From an uncultured Paracoccaceae bacterium (lineage in GTDB: Bacteria > Pseudomonadota > Alphaproteobacteria > Rhodobacterales > Rhodobacteraceae), in NCBI GenBank assembly GCA_947501555.1, contig CANMWG010000001.1, positions 992,001 through 1,056,000 on the forward strand: a DNA stretch of 64,000 nucleotides. Direction: 5' to 3'. Position 1 is the stretch's first letter; each line of letters begins with the position of its first letter. Shown here piece by piece: positions 31,824-42,116 of this stretch. A program made the position numbers and the translations under genes. The notes beneath the pieces are model-generated. The model was not told the DNA's origin. It did no database searches and saw only the letters and a program-made list of their open reading frames with translations.

Positions 31824-33946
31824 TCCGCAGAACTCTGCGTCAAAAGGGTCGCGCCAGCGGCCCTTTCTTTTTGTGCGGAAGACAGAATGACCGGCGGCAC
31901 TACCGGCCCCTGCCGCGCATTCCAAGGCCGAAACCCCGCCACCGCATGAGCCGTATTAATCTGCAAATCACCGTTCTCCAGCAGATCAATCCCCAGGGCC
32001 CCAGTTTGTCGCAAACGCGCCACATCATAAACAATGCACGGGCGCGGCACTTCATCGATCTGATTGGTGATCAACACATGCGCATTATCACAACCGTCCA
32101 AGGCCGCCAGCGCAGTTTTGCCCGAGGTTTGCACAATATCCCAAACGCCTAGTGACGTGCGCACGACACGCCCCTCCCGCATCAGCCCCGGACGCGCGGC
32201 AGCAACCTCCTGCAACACTGGCCCGCCGTCGTTTTCCAGCCAAATCCCGGCAACAAAGCCACTTCCCGTCGGCTTGGACAAGGCGCGTCCCTCAGGCCCC
32301 TCAATACCGATCAGCGACCCATTGTCAGCCACCAAAAGCGCGGGTCGCTCGGTCGCTTGCCACATCAAGCCAGCCACACAGACAGCGACAAGCCCTGCCA
32401 CACGTGCCCGACCCTGCCAAAGGATGATCCAAAGCAAGCCTAAGGCCAAGACAGGCAACACCGCTCCCATCGGGGCGACCACATGCCCCAGCGCTCCGGG
32501 TTGTCCCGACACGGCGGTCGCGACAAATAAAATCCAGCGCAGACCCCATTCCATAATCCAAAGCCCCACTTGCCAAAGGCCAAAAGGGGCCAAACAAACC
32601 GCCAAAACAGCTGCGGGCATGACCAAGACGCCCATCAACGGGACACTGAGCAAATTGGCAATCAACCCATAATGGGCGATCTGGTTGAAATGGGCCGCGG
32701 CAAACGGAGCGGTCGCTAACCCCGCGATAAAGGAAGATACAACCACGGATAGAACCGGTCGGCTCCATTTCGGCAAGCGGCTCAGGTCATAGCGACGTAG
32801 CGCACCAAAAACGGCGACCAGGGCGGTCGTGGCAGAAAATGACATCTGGAAGCCCGGACCAGTCAAGGCCTCAGGCTGCCATACCAACACGATGATCGCG
32901 GCCATCGCCACCGCGCGCAAAGTCAAGGCGCGCCTGTCCAACAAGACCGCCACAAACATGACGGACACCATGATGAAAGCCCGTTCCGTTGCTACATTCC
33001 CCCCAGACAATGCAAGATAAAAGGCGCCTACGAACAAGGCACAGACGGCCGCAATTTTCTTTGTCGGAAAGCGCAGCGCCACGCCCGGAAGCAGAGCTAG
33101 CCCATAGCGGATCGCCGCAAAAACAAACCCGGTCAGCAACCCCATATGCAAGCCTGAGATTGCCAGCAAATGTGCAAGGTTCGACGCCCGCAATGCGCGT
33201 AAAGTCCCTTGGCCCATGGCGGACCGATCCCCCGTCATAATCGCCGCCGCAAAGCCGCCTGTCTCGCCCGGCATGGCCTCTTGCACAGCGGCCGACAGTG
33301 CCATGCGCATCGCAAAAATTCGCATTCCAAAACTGGGACGTGCGGGTGCCGCCATGCGCAAGACCGGCGTGCGCGTATAGCCCACAGCCCCCAGTTCCAA
33401 AAACCAAGCATGACGCTGAAAATCGAACCCGCCAGGCTCTGCCGGGCCCGATGGCGGCGATAAATGCCCGGTCATCACCAAAGTCTCACCCGGCCTGAAC
33501 TGATCAATCACCTGATCACCATGCACCGACACGCGCACACGGGCAGGCGTCCGTTCTGGCGACATACGGCTCAAAACAACCTGATCCAGTGTGAGCCGAG
33601 GCGCATCACTGGCCGATCGGTCAATATTCACGACGCGCCCTTCGATGGGTCCATAATAACGAAAGGTCAGCACCGGCGCCTCGACGGATTGGGTACGGAA
33701 CTTGGCCAAGCCCACGCCCGTCAACACCAGCAGCATGCCAATCAGGATCGGCGCATAGGCCACATGGACCAAACGGGCGAGCACGAGGCAAGCCAAAACC
33801 ACAATCGGTAGCGCCGCCCAAACAGCAAACTCTGGCTCTTCGGGCAGCGAAAAATAGAGGCCGATCCCAACGCCCAGACAGACCGGCACCCAGCCAATCA
33901 TCGCCCCGCGTTGCGCCAAAAGCGCGTCTTCGATCACGGCACGCAC
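31817..33946 (-). CDS. comEC: ComEC/Rec2-type DNA uptake channel
   Basis: Inner-membrane channel for single-stranded DNA import. A 709-residue protein with a DUF4131-like N-terminal region (about 20-200), a multi-helix Competence domain (about 215-500, [29 protein letters not shown]), and a C-terminal domain that lacks the HxHxDH metallo-beta-lactamase motif. The start is placed at GTG 33946 with GAAGGA upstream, because the longer frame to 34336 runs over gltX. The stop overlaps lexA's stop region. In Rhodobacter capsulatus ComEC is needed for recipients to take up gene-transfer-agent DNA. Confidence 0.88.
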   Translation of the reverse strand: MRAVIEDALLAQRGAMIGWVPVCLGVGIGLYFSLPEEPEFAVWAALPIVVLACLVLARLVHVAYAPILIGMLLVLTGVGLAKFRTQSVEAPVLTFRYYGPIEGRVVNIDRSASDAPRLTLDQVVLSRMSPERTPARVRVSVHGDQVIDQFRPGETLVMTGHLSPPSGPAEPGGFDFQRHAWFLELGAVGYTRTPVLRMAAPARPSFGMRIFAMRMALSAAVQEAMPGETGGFAAAIMTGDRSAMGQGTLRALRASNLAHLLAISGLHMGLLTGFVFAAIRYGLALLPGVALRFPTKKIAAVCALFVGAFYLALSGGNVATERAFIMVSVMFVAVLLDRRALTLRAVAMAAIIVLVWQPEALTGPGFQMSFSATTALVAVFGALRRYDLSRLPKWSRPVLSVVVSSFIAGLATAPFAAAHFNQIAHYGLIANLLSVPLMGVLVMPAAVLAVCLAPFGLWQVGLWIMEWGLRWILFVATAVSGQPGALGHVVAPMGAVLPVLALGLLWIILWQGRARVAGLVAVCVAGLMWQATERPALLVADNGSLIGIEGPEGRALSKPTGSGFVAGIWLENDGGPVLQEVAAARPGLMREGRVVRTSLGVWDIVQTSGKTALAALDGCDNAHVLITNQIDEVPRPCIVYDVARLRQTGALGIDLLENGDLQINTAHAVAGFRPWNARQGPVVPPVILSSAQKERAAGATLLTQSSADQ
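31843..31872 (+). terminator. Terminator of lexA
   Basis: A 10-bp stem with one G-T pair (AAAGGGTCGC at 31843-31852, loop GCCA, GCGGCCCTTT at 31857-31866) is followed by CTTTTT. It starts 20 bases past the lexA stop and lies inside the comEC 3' end. Confidence 0.85.
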
Positions 33947-34030
33947 TTGTCCTTCACCCCGCAGTCTCGTATCTGATCGGCTAGACCGGAACACTACCGG
34001 AAAGCTGGTTAGCGAAAGGTTAATCTCACC

Positions 34031-35425
34031 ATGACAGTCGTCACACGCTTCGCCCCGTCTCCGACAGGCGCCCTGCATATCGGCAGCGCGCGGACGGCCT
34101 TGTTTAACTGGCTCTATGCCCGTGGTCGCGGCGGGAAATTCCTGTTGCGGATTGAGGATACAGACAAAGCGCGATCCACCAAAGAGAACACACAGATCAT
34201 CTTGGATGGGATGACTTGGCTCGGGCTCGATTGGGATGGTCACGCGGTCAGCCAAACCGGAAATGCGGCCCGGCACGTCGCTGTTGCCAATGAAATGTTG
34301 GCCAACGGGCACGCCTACAAATGCTTCAGCACGCAAGCGGAAATCGAAGCCTTCCGCGAAAAAGCGCGGGCTGACAAAACATCCATACTCTTCCGGTCAC
34401 CCTGGCGGGACGCGGCAGAGGCGGATCACCCAGATGCACCCTTCGTGGTCCGGCTCAAAGCTCCACGTGAAGGCCAGACAACACTGCATGACGAGGTGCA
34501 AGGCGATGTGACGTGGTCCAATGATCAGCTGGACGACATGATCCTTCTGCGCTCAGACGGCACGCCAGTCTATATGCTGGCCGTGGTCGTGGATGACCAT
34601 GATATGGGTATTACGCATGTGATCCGGGGTGATGACCACCTCGCAAACGCCTTCCGGCAAAACCTTGTATACGAAGCGATGGGTTGGAAAAAACCCGTTT
34701 TGGCGCATATTCCGCTGATTTTCGGACCGGATGGCAAGAAGCTGTCAAAACGGCACGGGGCCACCGGCGCCGCAGAATATCAAGGTATGGGCTACCCCGC
34801 AGCAGGCATGCGAAACTACTTGACCAGGCTGGGATGGAGCCATGGGGACGTCGAATTTTTCTCTGACGCACAGGCCCAAGAATGGTTTGATCTGGACGGA
34901 ATCGGGAAATCTCCAGCGCGCTTTGACACCAAGAAGCTAGAAAACATCTGTGGGCAACACGTCGCCGTTGCCGACGATGCTGCATTGCTGCAAGAAATGC
35001 AAAATTTTCGGGCAGTGACGGGGCAAAAGGCACTGACTGAAACACAGATCGCCGGAATGTTGAAGGGCATGTACTGCCTCAAAGAACGCGCAAAGACCTT
35101 CCCGGAACTTACTGAAAAAGCGGAATTTATCCTGTCTGATAGGCCTATTTCTCCAGATGAGAAGGCCAGCAAAAACCTTGATGATGTATCCCGTGGTATA
35201 CTGAATGATTTGACGCCGCAGTTGCAAAGTGTTAGCTGGTCTCGTGACGCGCTTGAAGGGGTCGTCGCGTCTGTTGCCGACGCCCACGGGACGAAACTAG
35301 GCAAGCTAGCAGGACCGCTGCGCGCGGCACTTGCGGGACGCGCGGTAACACCAAGTGTGTTCGACATGATGTTGGTCCTGGGGCAAGATGAAACCATCGC
35401 CCGCCTGCAGGACGCCAGCGCCTGA
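34031..35425 (+). CDS. gltX: Glutamyl-tRNA synthetase
   Basis: Charges tRNA-Glu. A 464-residue class I synthetase with [17 protein letters not shown] (HIGH-like motif, His16), [17 protein letters not shown], and the KLSKRHG motif (KMSKS class). An anticodon-binding domain fills the C-terminal third. Alphaproteobacteria commonly carry two gltX paralogues, so a second copy may exist outside this window. It is divergent from comEC with 84 bases between starts. Confidence 0.95.
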   Translation: MTVVTRFAPSPTGALHIGSARTALFNWLYARGRGGKFLLRIEDTDKARSTKENTQIILDGMTWLGLDWDGHAVSQTGNAARHVAVANEMLANGHAYKCFSTQAEIEAFREKARADKTSILFRSPWRDAAEADHPDAPFVVRLKAPREGQTTLHDEVQGDVTWSNDQLDDMILLRSDGTPVYMLAVVVDDHDMGITHVIRGDDHLANAFRQNLVYEAMGWKKPVLAHIPLIFGPDGKKLSKRHGATGAAEYQGMGYPAAGMRNYLTRLGWSHGDVEFFSDAQAQEWFDLDGIGKSPARFDTKKLENICGQHVAVADDAALLQEMQNFRAVTGQKALTETQIAGMLKGMYCLKERAKTFPELTEKAEFILSDRPISPDEKASKNLDDVSRGILNDLTPQLQSVSWSRDALEGVVASVADAHGTKLGKLAGPLRAALAGRAVTPSVFDMMLVLGQDETIARLQDASA

Positions 35426-35430
35426 AACCA

Positions 35431-35443
35431 ATTCGTTACGAAT
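35431..35443. promoter_or_regulatory. Palindrome upstream of gltA
   Basis: ATTCGTTACGAAT is a 13-base inverted repeat, within a longer imperfect one, directly after the gltX stop and about 80 bases upstream of gltA. It could be an operator for gltA or a 3' fold-back of gltX. No regulator family is assigned. Confidence 0.3.
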
Positions 35444-35522
35444 GGTAGGTAACTGGACACGGACGCATTGAAACACGTCGGCGCCGCAAGACGCATGCGC
35501 GATGAAAATAAGGGGAAGCTGA

Positions 35523-36818
35523 ATGGCTGATAATACGGATACTGCCCAACTGACGATCAAAGGCAAAACATATGACTTGCCTATCCACTCCCCGTCCGAC
35601 GGTCCGGATGTCCTGGACATCCGCAAGCTTTATGGTCAGGCGGATGTTTTCACTTATGATCCCGGATTTACCTCTACGGCGGCCTGCGACAGCACAATCA
35701 CGTTCATTGATGGCGAAGAAGGTGTGTTGCTGCATCGGGGCTATCCAATCGATCAACTGGCCGGTCAGTCCCATTACCTCGAAGTCTGCTACCTGCTGCT
35801 TTATGGTGAGCTGCCATCCGCCGAGCAGCTGGAAAAGTTCGAAAGCCTTGTGACCAACCACACCATGCTGCACGAACAAATGGCCAATTTCTTCCGTGGT
35901 TTCCGGCGCGACGCGCACCCAATGGCCATCATGGTGGGTGTTGTGGGCGCAATGTCCGCATTCTACCACGACAGCACCGACATCAATGATGCCCACCAGC
36001 GCGAAGTGGCCACAATCCGGCTGATCGCCAAGATGCCAACGATCGCGGCTTGGGCATACAAATACACAATCGGGCAACCGTTCGTGTACCCGCGCAACGA
36101 TCTGGATTACGCGTCCAACTTCCTGCGGATGTGCTTTGCGGTCCCGGCAGAGGATTACAACGTCGATCCGATTTTGGCCCGTGCCATGGACCGGATTTTC
36201 ACGCTGCACGCTGACCACGAACAAAACGCCTCGACATCGACAGTGCGTCTGGCATCGTCTTCCGGGGCGAACCCATTTGCCTGTATCGCAGCTGGCATTG
36301 CCTGCCTTTGGGGGCCGGCGCATGGTGGCGCAAACCAAGCCTGCCTCGAAATGCTCAAGGAAATCGGCACCCCTGACCGGATTCCTGAATTCATCGCACG
36401 CGCCAAAGACAAGAACGACAGCTACCGGCTGATGGGCTTTGGCCACCGGGTCTACAAGAACTTCGACCCACGCGCGACCGTCATGAAGGAAAGCGCCGAC
36501 GAGGTGCTGGAGCTGCTCGGCGTCGAAGACAATCCGCTCCTGCAAGTTGCCATAGAGCTCGAAAAACAAGCGCTCGCCGATCCCTATTTCGCCGAGAAAA
36601 AGCTGTTCCCAAATGTCGATTTCTACTCGGGGATCATCCTCGAAGCGATGGGGTTCCCGACGTCCATGTTCACACCGATCTTCGCATTGGCCCGGACAGT
36701 GGGCTGGATTTCGCAATGGAAAGAACAGCTTGCTGATCCACAGCTTCGGATCGGACGGCCACGCCAGCTGTATCTTGGCGAATTATCGCGCGACTACGTG
36801 GACATCGAAAAACGTTAA
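35523..36818 (+). CDS. gltA: Citrate synthase (type II, hexameric class)
   Basis: Condenses acetyl-CoA and oxaloacetate. A 431-residue protein. [37 protein letters not shown] at the start, active-site His in [15 protein letters not shown] and [14 protein letters not shown], and a later catalytic Asp in [17 protein letters not shown] terminator follows directly. A Shine-Dalgarno AAGGGGAAGC lies just upstream of the ATG. Confidence 0.97.
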   Translation: MADNTDTAQLTIKGKTYDLPIHSPSDGPDVLDIRKLYGQADVFTYDPGFTSTAACDSTITFIDGEEGVLLHRGYPIDQLAGQSHYLEVCYLLLYGELPSAEQLEKFESLVTNHTMLHEQMANFFRGFRRDAHPMAIMVGVVGAMSAFYHDSTDINDAHQREVATIRLIAKMPTIAAWAYKYTIGQPFVYPRNDLDYASNFLRMCFAVPAEDYNVDPILARAMDRIFTLHADHEQNASTSTVRLASSSGANPFACIAAGIACLWGPAHGGANQACLEMLKEIGTPDRIPEFIARAKDKNDSYRLMGFGHRVYKNFDPRATVMKESADEVLELLGVEDNPLLQVAIELEKQALADPYFAEKKLFPNVDFYSGIILEAMGFPTSMFTPIFALARTVGWISQWKEQLADPQLRIGRPRQLYLGELSRDYVDIEKR

Positions 36819-36826
36819 GACTTTTG

Positions 36827-36851
36827 GGGCTGCCGCAAGGCGGCCCTTTTT
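36827..36851 (+). terminator. Terminator of gltA
   Basis: Stem GGGCTGCC (36827-36834) and GGCGGCCC (36839-36846) with loop GCAA and one G-T pair, followed by five T. It is only 9 bases past the stop codon of gltA. Confidence 0.85.
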
Positions 36852-36879
36852 CGTTATGATCAGTGCAGGAAGCACCCAC

Positions 36880-37632
36880 ATGAAAAGCTTGCTATCAGCC
36901 TTGATCCTTGGCCTGTTGCCAGCAATGGCGCAAGCAGGGGACCCCTGCCCGATCTCTGTGAACATCCGCGATCTTGGGGCGCCGGACTGGCTAGACAGGG
37001 ACGCACTTCTTGACCAATTGCAGCTGCAAAGATCATGGATCGGCATTACCTACGCTCACCGGGATGACGGTATTGAACTGACTTTCATCCACCCAGACAG
37101 TGCGGCGGCCATTGCTGGGTTGAAGGTGGGCGATCGCGTAAGCATGATCAACGAAACCCCAATGACGGATGATGACAGACGCAACGCTATGTTCGATGCT
37201 CTGGGACCGGGTGACACAATCAATTTCACGCGGGTCGATCAACCACCCGTTTCGGCAACGGTTGGCTATACCGATCCTGTTCCTATTGGATTGGCAAACA
37301 CCTTTGAAGAAGAAGACTGTCGCGACGCCACCCTCCGCATGGTCCCAACAACAGAACGTGAAGCGATCCTGCCATTACTATTCAATGAAAACAGAGGGTT
37401 CCGGTGCGAAGATGCCCATGTCGCGCTTCAATCACTTGGGGAACGCTATGAAATCAACGAAGTTTACTTCGTCCGTGGAAGCAGGCGCATTCTGCTGACC
37501 ATGCCCTATTGGGGTACCGCTTGTGTCGATGTTGATGCACTTGACGGCGAAAACTACACGGCCTCTCAACTGCGGGCGACCGTCTATGATGTGATCAACG
37601 ACTACGTGCAGGACCGCTTCGAAAACCCATGA
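36880..37632 (+). CDS. Secreted PDZ-domain protein, hypothetical
   Basis: A 250-residue exported protein. The signal peptide spans residues 1-18 (LLSALILGLLPAMAQA|GDPCP). A PDZ-like domain lies at about 50-125 (GIELTFIHPDSAAAIAGLKVGDRVSMINETPMTD). The rest, with several Cys, is of unknown family. No protease domain is seen, so a scaffolding or substrate-binding role is possible. The start at 36880 has AGGAAG upstream. The stop overlaps the next gene by ATGA. Confidence 0.7.
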   Translation: MKSLLSALILGLLPAMAQAGDPCPISVNIRDLGAPDWLDRDALLDQLQLQRSWIGITYAHRDDGIELTFIHPDSAAAIAGLKVGDRVSMINETPMTDDDRRNAMFDALGPGDTINFTRVDQPPVSATVGYTDPVPIGLANTFEEEDCRDATLRMVPTTEREAILPLLFNENRGFRCEDAHVALQSLGERYEINEVYFVRGSRRILLTMPYWGTACVDVDALDGENYTASQLRATVYDVINDYVQDRFENP

Positions 37633-38135
37633 TGCTCAAGACAAAGCGCCTGATCTTACGCGCCGCAAGACAGGACGACCTGCACGATCTTTTTGCCATC
37701 TTCAGCGACCCGCGTGCCATGAAGTATTGGTCAACCGCGCCGCATGAAAGCCCCACCCGAACACAAGAAAACCTCGACCGATTGATCGCTGCGGCCCAAG
37801 TCCAACTGATCTACTTCGTGATCGAAATGAACGAGCGCGTCATCGGCACCGCTGGCATGCACAAAGAGAATGAGATCGGCTTCCTGCTCCATCCAGACTA
37901 TTGGCGGCAAGGCATCGTGACCGAAGCCATGGCCGCCATCATCCCCCATATCTTCGCCACAACTGACGTGACCCAGCTGACGGCCGACGCCGATCCGGAT
38001 AATGCAGCCTCTGTAGGGCTGCTGCATTCCCTTGGGTTTCAAGAAACCGGACGGGCGAAAGACACCTATTGCATCGATGGTGTCTGGTCAGACAGCGTCT
38101 ACTTTGCCTTGCAGCGGGCAGACTATTTGGGCTAA
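37629..38135 (+). CDS. GNAT family N-acetyltransferase (RimJ/RimL type)
   Basis: A 168-residue acetyltransferase: LILRAARQDDLHDLFAIFSDPRAMKYWST at the N-terminus, YWRQGIVTEAMAAIIPHIF for acetyl-CoA binding (Gln/Arg-x-x-Gly-like) and VTQLTADADPDNAASVGLLHSLGFQETG near the end. This arrangement is typical of RimJ/RimL-like enzymes; the acceptor is unknown. The ATG overlaps the preceding stop; a second ATG at 37632 is an alternative. Confidence 0.86.
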   Translation: MMLKTKRLILRAARQDDLHDLFAIFSDPRAMKYWSTAPHESPTRTQENLDRLIAAAQVQLIYFVIEMNERVIGTAGMHKENEIGFLLHPDYWRQGIVTEAMAAIIPHIFATTDVTQLTADADPDNAASVGLLHSLGFQETGRAKDTYCIDGVWSDSVYFALQRADYLG

Positions 38136-38295
38136 GCAGGCCGTGGTCATCAGTTCACCAAGGCGTCGCCAGCCCCCTAAGGGCCCCGCTAAACCTGACA
38201 TTGGCACGATACTCCGCTGACCTTTTCAGCCGGACGACAAGGGCGACCATCATCCCGTTTCACGGGCTCCGGCATGCACAACGAAAGGCCAAATC

Positions 38296-38799
38296 ATGCC
38301 ACGCGAAATGCAATCAATCACTATCCAAGACCTATCTGTCTTCACCAAAACCCTGCGTAAAGACCTCTTACAACAAGACAAACTGCCCGGCCACGCGGCC
38401 ATGTTGTCGCTTGTGGCGAAAGCGGCGGGATACGACAATTACCAACACCTCAAAGCGACAAAGCAACCAGCAGGGCAGGACAGCAAGCAACTGATCCGGG
38501 CCCTGCGGGTCTTTGAGGCTGGGATCATGATCCGCTGGCCGAAACAAACCGCCGTACAAGGACTATGCCTTTGGGTGTTTTGGACAAAACTACCTGCACG
38601 GGTGGACCTGTCCGAGAAAGACGTGAACGACATCCTGAAGGCGGGCCACAGCTTTGGGGATCACGCCCTGCTGCGCCGTTCATTGATCGATCACAAACTG
38701 GTACAGCGCACCCCTGACGGCAAGATCTACCGCAGAATCGAACAGGCCCCGACCGCCGATGCAATGGCTCTGCTGCAGGCGATTCAGCGCCCTTCGTAA
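38296..38799 (+). CDS. DUF2087 domain-containing protein
   Basis: A 167-residue protein. The C-terminal part (about 100-150: VDLSEKDVNDILKAGHSFGDHALLRRSLIDHKLVQRTPDGKIYRR) matches DUF2087, a small winged-helix-like module. The N-terminal half (HAAMLSLVAKAAGYDNYQHLKA) is a conserved helical cap seen with it. It is probably a DNA-binding or regulatory protein but the target is unknown. Its 3' end overlaps the facing enoyl-CoA hydratase by 16 bases. Confidence 0.8.
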   Translation: MPREMQSITIQDLSVFTKTLRKDLLQQDKLPGHAAMLSLVAKAAGYDNYQHLKATKQPAGQDSKQLIRALRVFEAGIMIRWPKQTAVQGLCLWVFWTKLPARVDLSEKDVNDILKAGHSFGDHALLRRSLIDHKLVQRTPDGKIYRRIEQAPTADAMALLQAIQRPS

Positions 38800-39560
38800 A
38801 CGGCTTTACGTTTTTCCAGGAAGGCGACAACGCCTTCTTGGAAATCACGGGTTTGGCCACAACGGCCCTGCAACTTCGCCTCAAGCGCCAGCTGCTCATC
38901 TAGCGAATTCTCAAATGACCCACGGATCGCCTTCTTCAGCTGACGATAGGCTACGGTTGGCCCTTGTGCCAGTTGGGCAGCCCTGCCCTGCACATGTTCA
39001 AGGAACGTCTCAGCCGGAGCCGTTTCATAAATCATGCCCCATTCACTGGCTTGCTTGGCCGAAATCTTGTCAGCAAACAAAGCAGCGCCCATCGCCTTTG
39101 CCGCACCCATCTGACGGGGCAACCAATAGGTCCCGCCCGCATCCGGGATCAGCCCGATACGGGTAAAAGCCTGCACAAAATAAGCATCTTCTGAGGCGAT
39201 CACCACATCCGACGCCAAGGCCAGGTTCGCACCTGCCCCTGCAGCGGGCCCATTGACAGCAGCAATCGTTGGGATCCGACAATCAAAAATCGCTTTCAGC
39301 ATCGGGACGTATTCGTCACGCAGGGTGCGTTCCAAATCCAGCGACGCAGCAGAGCCACCATCACCCAAATCTTGACCTGAACAAAACGCACTGCCCGCCC
39401 CCGTCATGATCAAAACACGGGCCTCCTTTTCGGCAGCTTTCACCGCATGGGTGATCTCAGCACGCATTTGCGTATTCAACGCATTCATCATTGCGGGTCG
39501 GTTGAGAGTGATCACACCCACAGCGTTGCGAATGACGAGAGAGATGGCCTGATAGTCCAT
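38784..39560 (-). CDS. Enoyl-CoA hydratase/isomerase (PaaG-like)
   Basis: A 258-residue crotonase-fold enzyme. It has ITLNRPAMMNALNTQM, the oxyanion-hole segment SGQDLGDGG, IAAVNGPAAGAGANLALASDVVIAS, and FTRIGLIPDAGGTYWLPR with the Asp position used by PaaG (1,2-epoxyphenylacetyl-CoA isomerase). No paa genes are adjacent, so PaaG-like isomerase is a guess within the crotonase family. A palindrome lies about 40 bases upstream of its start. Confidence 0.85.
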   Translation of the reverse strand: MDYQAISLVIRNAVGVITLNRPAMMNALNTQMRAEITHAVKAAEKEARVLIMTGAGSAFCSGQDLGDGGSAASLDLERTLRDEYVPMLKAIFDCRIPTIAAVNGPAAGAGANLALASDVVIASEDAYFVQAFTRIGLIPDAGGTYWLPRQMGAAKAMGAALFADKISAKQASEWGMIYETAPAETFLEHVQGRAAQLAQGPTVAYRQLKKAIRGSFENSLDEQLALEAKLQGRCGQTRDFQEGVVAFLEKRKAVYEGR

Positions 39561-39599
39561 GCGCTTGGTCCTTATTGATGCGTTGGGCTTAACCTAGTG

Positions 39600-39611
39600 A
39601 ACTGATCAGTT
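39600..39611. promoter_or_regulatory. Palindromic operator candidate upstream of the enoyl-CoA hydratase gene
   Basis: AACTGATCAGTT is a perfect 12-base inverted repeat in the 71-base gap between ccmH and the hydratase gene, about 40 bases upstream of the latter's start. TetR-type repressors of fatty-acid or phenylacetate genes bind sites of this form; the regulator is not known here. Confidence 0.35.
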
Positions 39612-39631
39612 TAGAAAACCCCTACACTGCG

Positions 39632-40072
39632 TCACGAGCGCAATATTTCTTCCAAAGCGGCCTTTTCTTCCTCTGAAAGCGCGGTCACCGGAGCGGTTTT
39701 GCGGTGAATTACTGTCCACCCGACAAACAATGCGATCAGAAACATTGCAGGGGCCGCGATCCAAAGGATCAGGTTCGCGCCCCGCGCATCCGGGCGCAGC
39801 AGTACAAATTCACCATATCGCTGGACGATAAAATCCACGGCTTCCGCATCCGTGTCACCCGCCACCAACCGTTCACGAAGCAAAATCCGCAACTCTTTGG
39901 CTAATGAGGCATTGGATTCGTCGATACTCTCATTCTGGCAAACAGGACAGCGCAGACCCTGCGACAATGCGCGTGCGCGTTGTTCTAACACAGGATCATC
40001 CAGCATTTCATCCGGCTCAACGGCCCACAACGGGGCCGCAAACAGGCATAGGATGAATGCAACCCACCTCAT
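39632..40072 (-). CDS. ccmH: Cytochrome c-type biogenesis protein CcmH (thiol-reducing)
   Basis: Reduces apocytochrome c heme-binding cysteines in the periplasm and holds them for CcmF. A 146-residue protein: signal peptide (1-17), RCPVCQ motif with Cys42 and Cys45, and a C-terminal membrane helix (about 102-122). The ATG at 40072 overlaps the ccmF stop (ATGA), and the longer frame to 40222 is rejected. It is the short CcmH form without a TPR tail. Confidence 0.93.
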   Translation of the reverse strand: MRWVAFILCLFAAPLWAVEPDEMLDDPVLEQRARALSQGLRCPVCQNESIDESNASLAKELRILLRERLVAGDTDAEAVDFIVQRYGEFVLLRPDARGANLILWIAAPAMFLIALFVGWTVIHRKTAPVTALSEEEKAALEEILRS

Positions 40073-42039
40073 TCCGCCGGCACTGCTTTTGCCAGTTTGG
40101 GGGCAGCAGCGCCTACCCGCAAACGCCTGTCTGAAAGTGAGAAACAACCACCAAGCGCCATCAAGATCGCCCCACCCCAAATCCAATTTGCAAACGGCTT
40201 TAGATACACACGTACCGCCCATCCGCCATTTTCCTGCGGATCACCAATAACCACATAGAGATCACGCAAAATACCATTTCGGATCGCGGCCTCCGTGGTA
40301 GGCATATTGGCAACAGGGTAAAACCGCTTCTCGGGGTTCAGGACAGTGACTTGCCGATCCCCACGCCAGACCGAGATATCGGCCATGGTCGTCAGATAAT
40401 TCGGCCCCTGAAACTGGCGAATATCATCCAGTTGAAATTCAAACTGACCAACCCCCCAACGATCCCCCAGATCAGCGACACGAATGTCTTCCCGCTCCCA
40501 CGCCAACATCGCAGCCACGCCAAAGATCGTCACACCCATCCCAATATGGGCCGTCGCCTTACCCCAATCCGCGCGGGGCAAGCGGCCGATACGGCGTATC
40601 CGGGTCATCACGTCATCACGGCCACTGCGCATCCACAAATCAGCCAGCGCACCGCCCACAACCCAAACACCCAAAGCCACGCCAATCGGGCCCAAGGCCG
40701 AGTTCCCGCTTTGCACGGCATAGGCCAAGCCCGCCATCGCCACGGCCAAAATTAACCAGCCGCCCATAACCTTGGCAGAGCGGCCCAAGGCCCCGCGCTT
40801 CCACGCCAAAATAGACCCTAACGGCAAGATTATCGCTAACCCAACCATGAAAGGCGTAAAGGCGGCATCAAAGAACGGTGGGCCCACGGACAGCGTGCGA
40901 TCAAACAGAATTTCTGCGATCAGCGGCCAAATCGTACCGATGAACACAACAAAACAGCTGACTGCCAGCAAGATATTGTTCAAGATCAGCGCACTCTCGC
41001 GACTGACGGTCGAGAACACCCCCTTGGCCTCCATCGCCCCTGCCCGGGCAGCAAACAAGGTCAGTGCACCACCCAAAAAAATTGCCAGAATAATCAAGAT
41101 CAGAATGCCGCGCTCAGGATCATTCGCAAAAGCATGCACTGACGTCAGCACACCCGAACGCACGATAAACGCGCCCAACAGTGAAAAGCCAAAGGCCAGG
41201 ATCGCAAGCAAGATCGTCCAGCTTTTCAACGCTTCACGCTTTTCCACGACGATTGCGGAATGCAGCAAGGCCGCTGAAATCAGCCATGGCATAAATGAAG
41301 CATTTTCCACCGGGTCCCAAAACCAGAACCCGCCCCAGCCCAGCTCATAATAGGCCCACCAAGACCCCAAGGCGATGCCCACCGTCAGGAACATCCAGGC
41401 CGATAGTGTCCATGGGCGGACCCACCGGCCCCAAGCAGCATCAACCCGGCCTTCGATCAAAGCCGCCACAGCAAAGGAAAACGACATACTCAGGCCGACA
41501 TAGCCCAGATACAAGAACGGCGGATGGAACGCCAAACCGGGGTCTTGCAACAACGGGTTCAGGTCGCGGCCATTCAAAGGTGGGACGGGCATGCGCAAAA
41601 ACGGATTCGAGGTGAAGATCACAAAGGCGAAAAAGGCCACGGCAATCGAGGCTTGCACAGCCAAAACGCGGGCACGCAATTTGGGGGGTAACCCATCTCC
41701 GAACCATGCGGCAAAGGCGCCAAACAAAGTCAGGATGACCATCCACAAAAGCATTGAGCCTTCGTGATTGCCCCAAACCCCCGAGACTTTATAGATCATC
41801 GGCTTGTCGGTATGGGAATTCAGATAGACCAACTGTAGCGAAAAATCAGAGGTGACAAAGGCCCAAGTCAACACTGCAAATGCAAAGGCCGTCAGCAAGA
41901 ACTGCACCGTTGCAGCGGGCTCAGCCAAGGCCATCCACCTGATATCACCGCGATGTGCACCGATCATGGGCACGATCGTCTGCACAATCGCGACGCCAAA
42001 CGCCAGAATCAGTGCAAAATGTCCAAGCTCAATCAACAT
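40069..42039 (-). CDS. ccmF: Heme lyase CcmF
   Basis: Membrane protein that attaches heme to apocytochrome c together with CcmH. A 656-residue, many-helix protein. The periplasmic WWD-type heme-handling domain reads GWGGFWFWDPVENASFMPWL, with VWGNHEGSMLLW further up and conserved His around it. ATG 42039 (MLIELGHFAL) is chosen from the family N-terminus; 42045 and 42051 are possible. No clear Shine-Dalgarno is seen. It is the downstream neighbour of the four-gene cassette and the partner of ccmH and ccmE. Confidence 0.93.
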   Translation of the reverse strand: MLIELGHFALILAFGVAIVQTIVPMIGAHRGDIRWMALAEPAATVQFLLTAFAFAVLTWAFVTSDFSLQLVYLNSHTDKPMIYKVSGVWGNHEGSMLLWMVILTLFGAFAAWFGDGLPPKLRARVLAVQASIAVAFFAFVIFTSNPFLRMPVPPLNGRDLNPLLQDPGLAFHPPFLYLGYVGLSMSFSFAVAALIEGRVDAAWGRWVRPWTLSAWMFLTVGIALGSWWAYYELGWGGFWFWDPVENASFMPWLISAALLHSAIVVEKREALKSWTILLAILAFGFSLLGAFIVRSGVLTSVHAFANDPERGILILIILAIFLGGALTLFAARAGAMEAKGVFSTVSRESALILNNILLAVSCFVVFIGTIWPLIAEILFDRTLSVGPPFFDAAFTPFMVGLAIILPLGSILAWKRGALGRSAKVMGGWLILAVAMAGLAYAVQSGNSALGPIGVALGVWVVGGALADLWMRSGRDDVMTRIRRIGRLPRADWGKATAHIGMGVTIFGVAAMLAWEREDIRVADLGDRWGVGQFEFQLDDIRQFQGPNYLTTMADISVWRGDRQVTVLNPEKRFYPVANMPTTEAAIRNGILRDLYVVIGDPQENGGWAVRVYLKPFANWIWGGAILMALGGCFSLSDRRLRVGAAAPKLAKAVPAE

Positions 42040-42116
42040 CGTCATAGACATAGCGCAAACAAAAACCGGACAACATAGGGCCCGGTTCACATCGGCGAAA
42101 CAAATCGACGCAGGCC

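Noticed and set aside
33947..34336. 130-residue N-terminal extension of comEC
   Set aside because: It would overlap the start of gltX on the other strand; the GTG at 33946 with GAAGGA upstream gives the family N-terminus.
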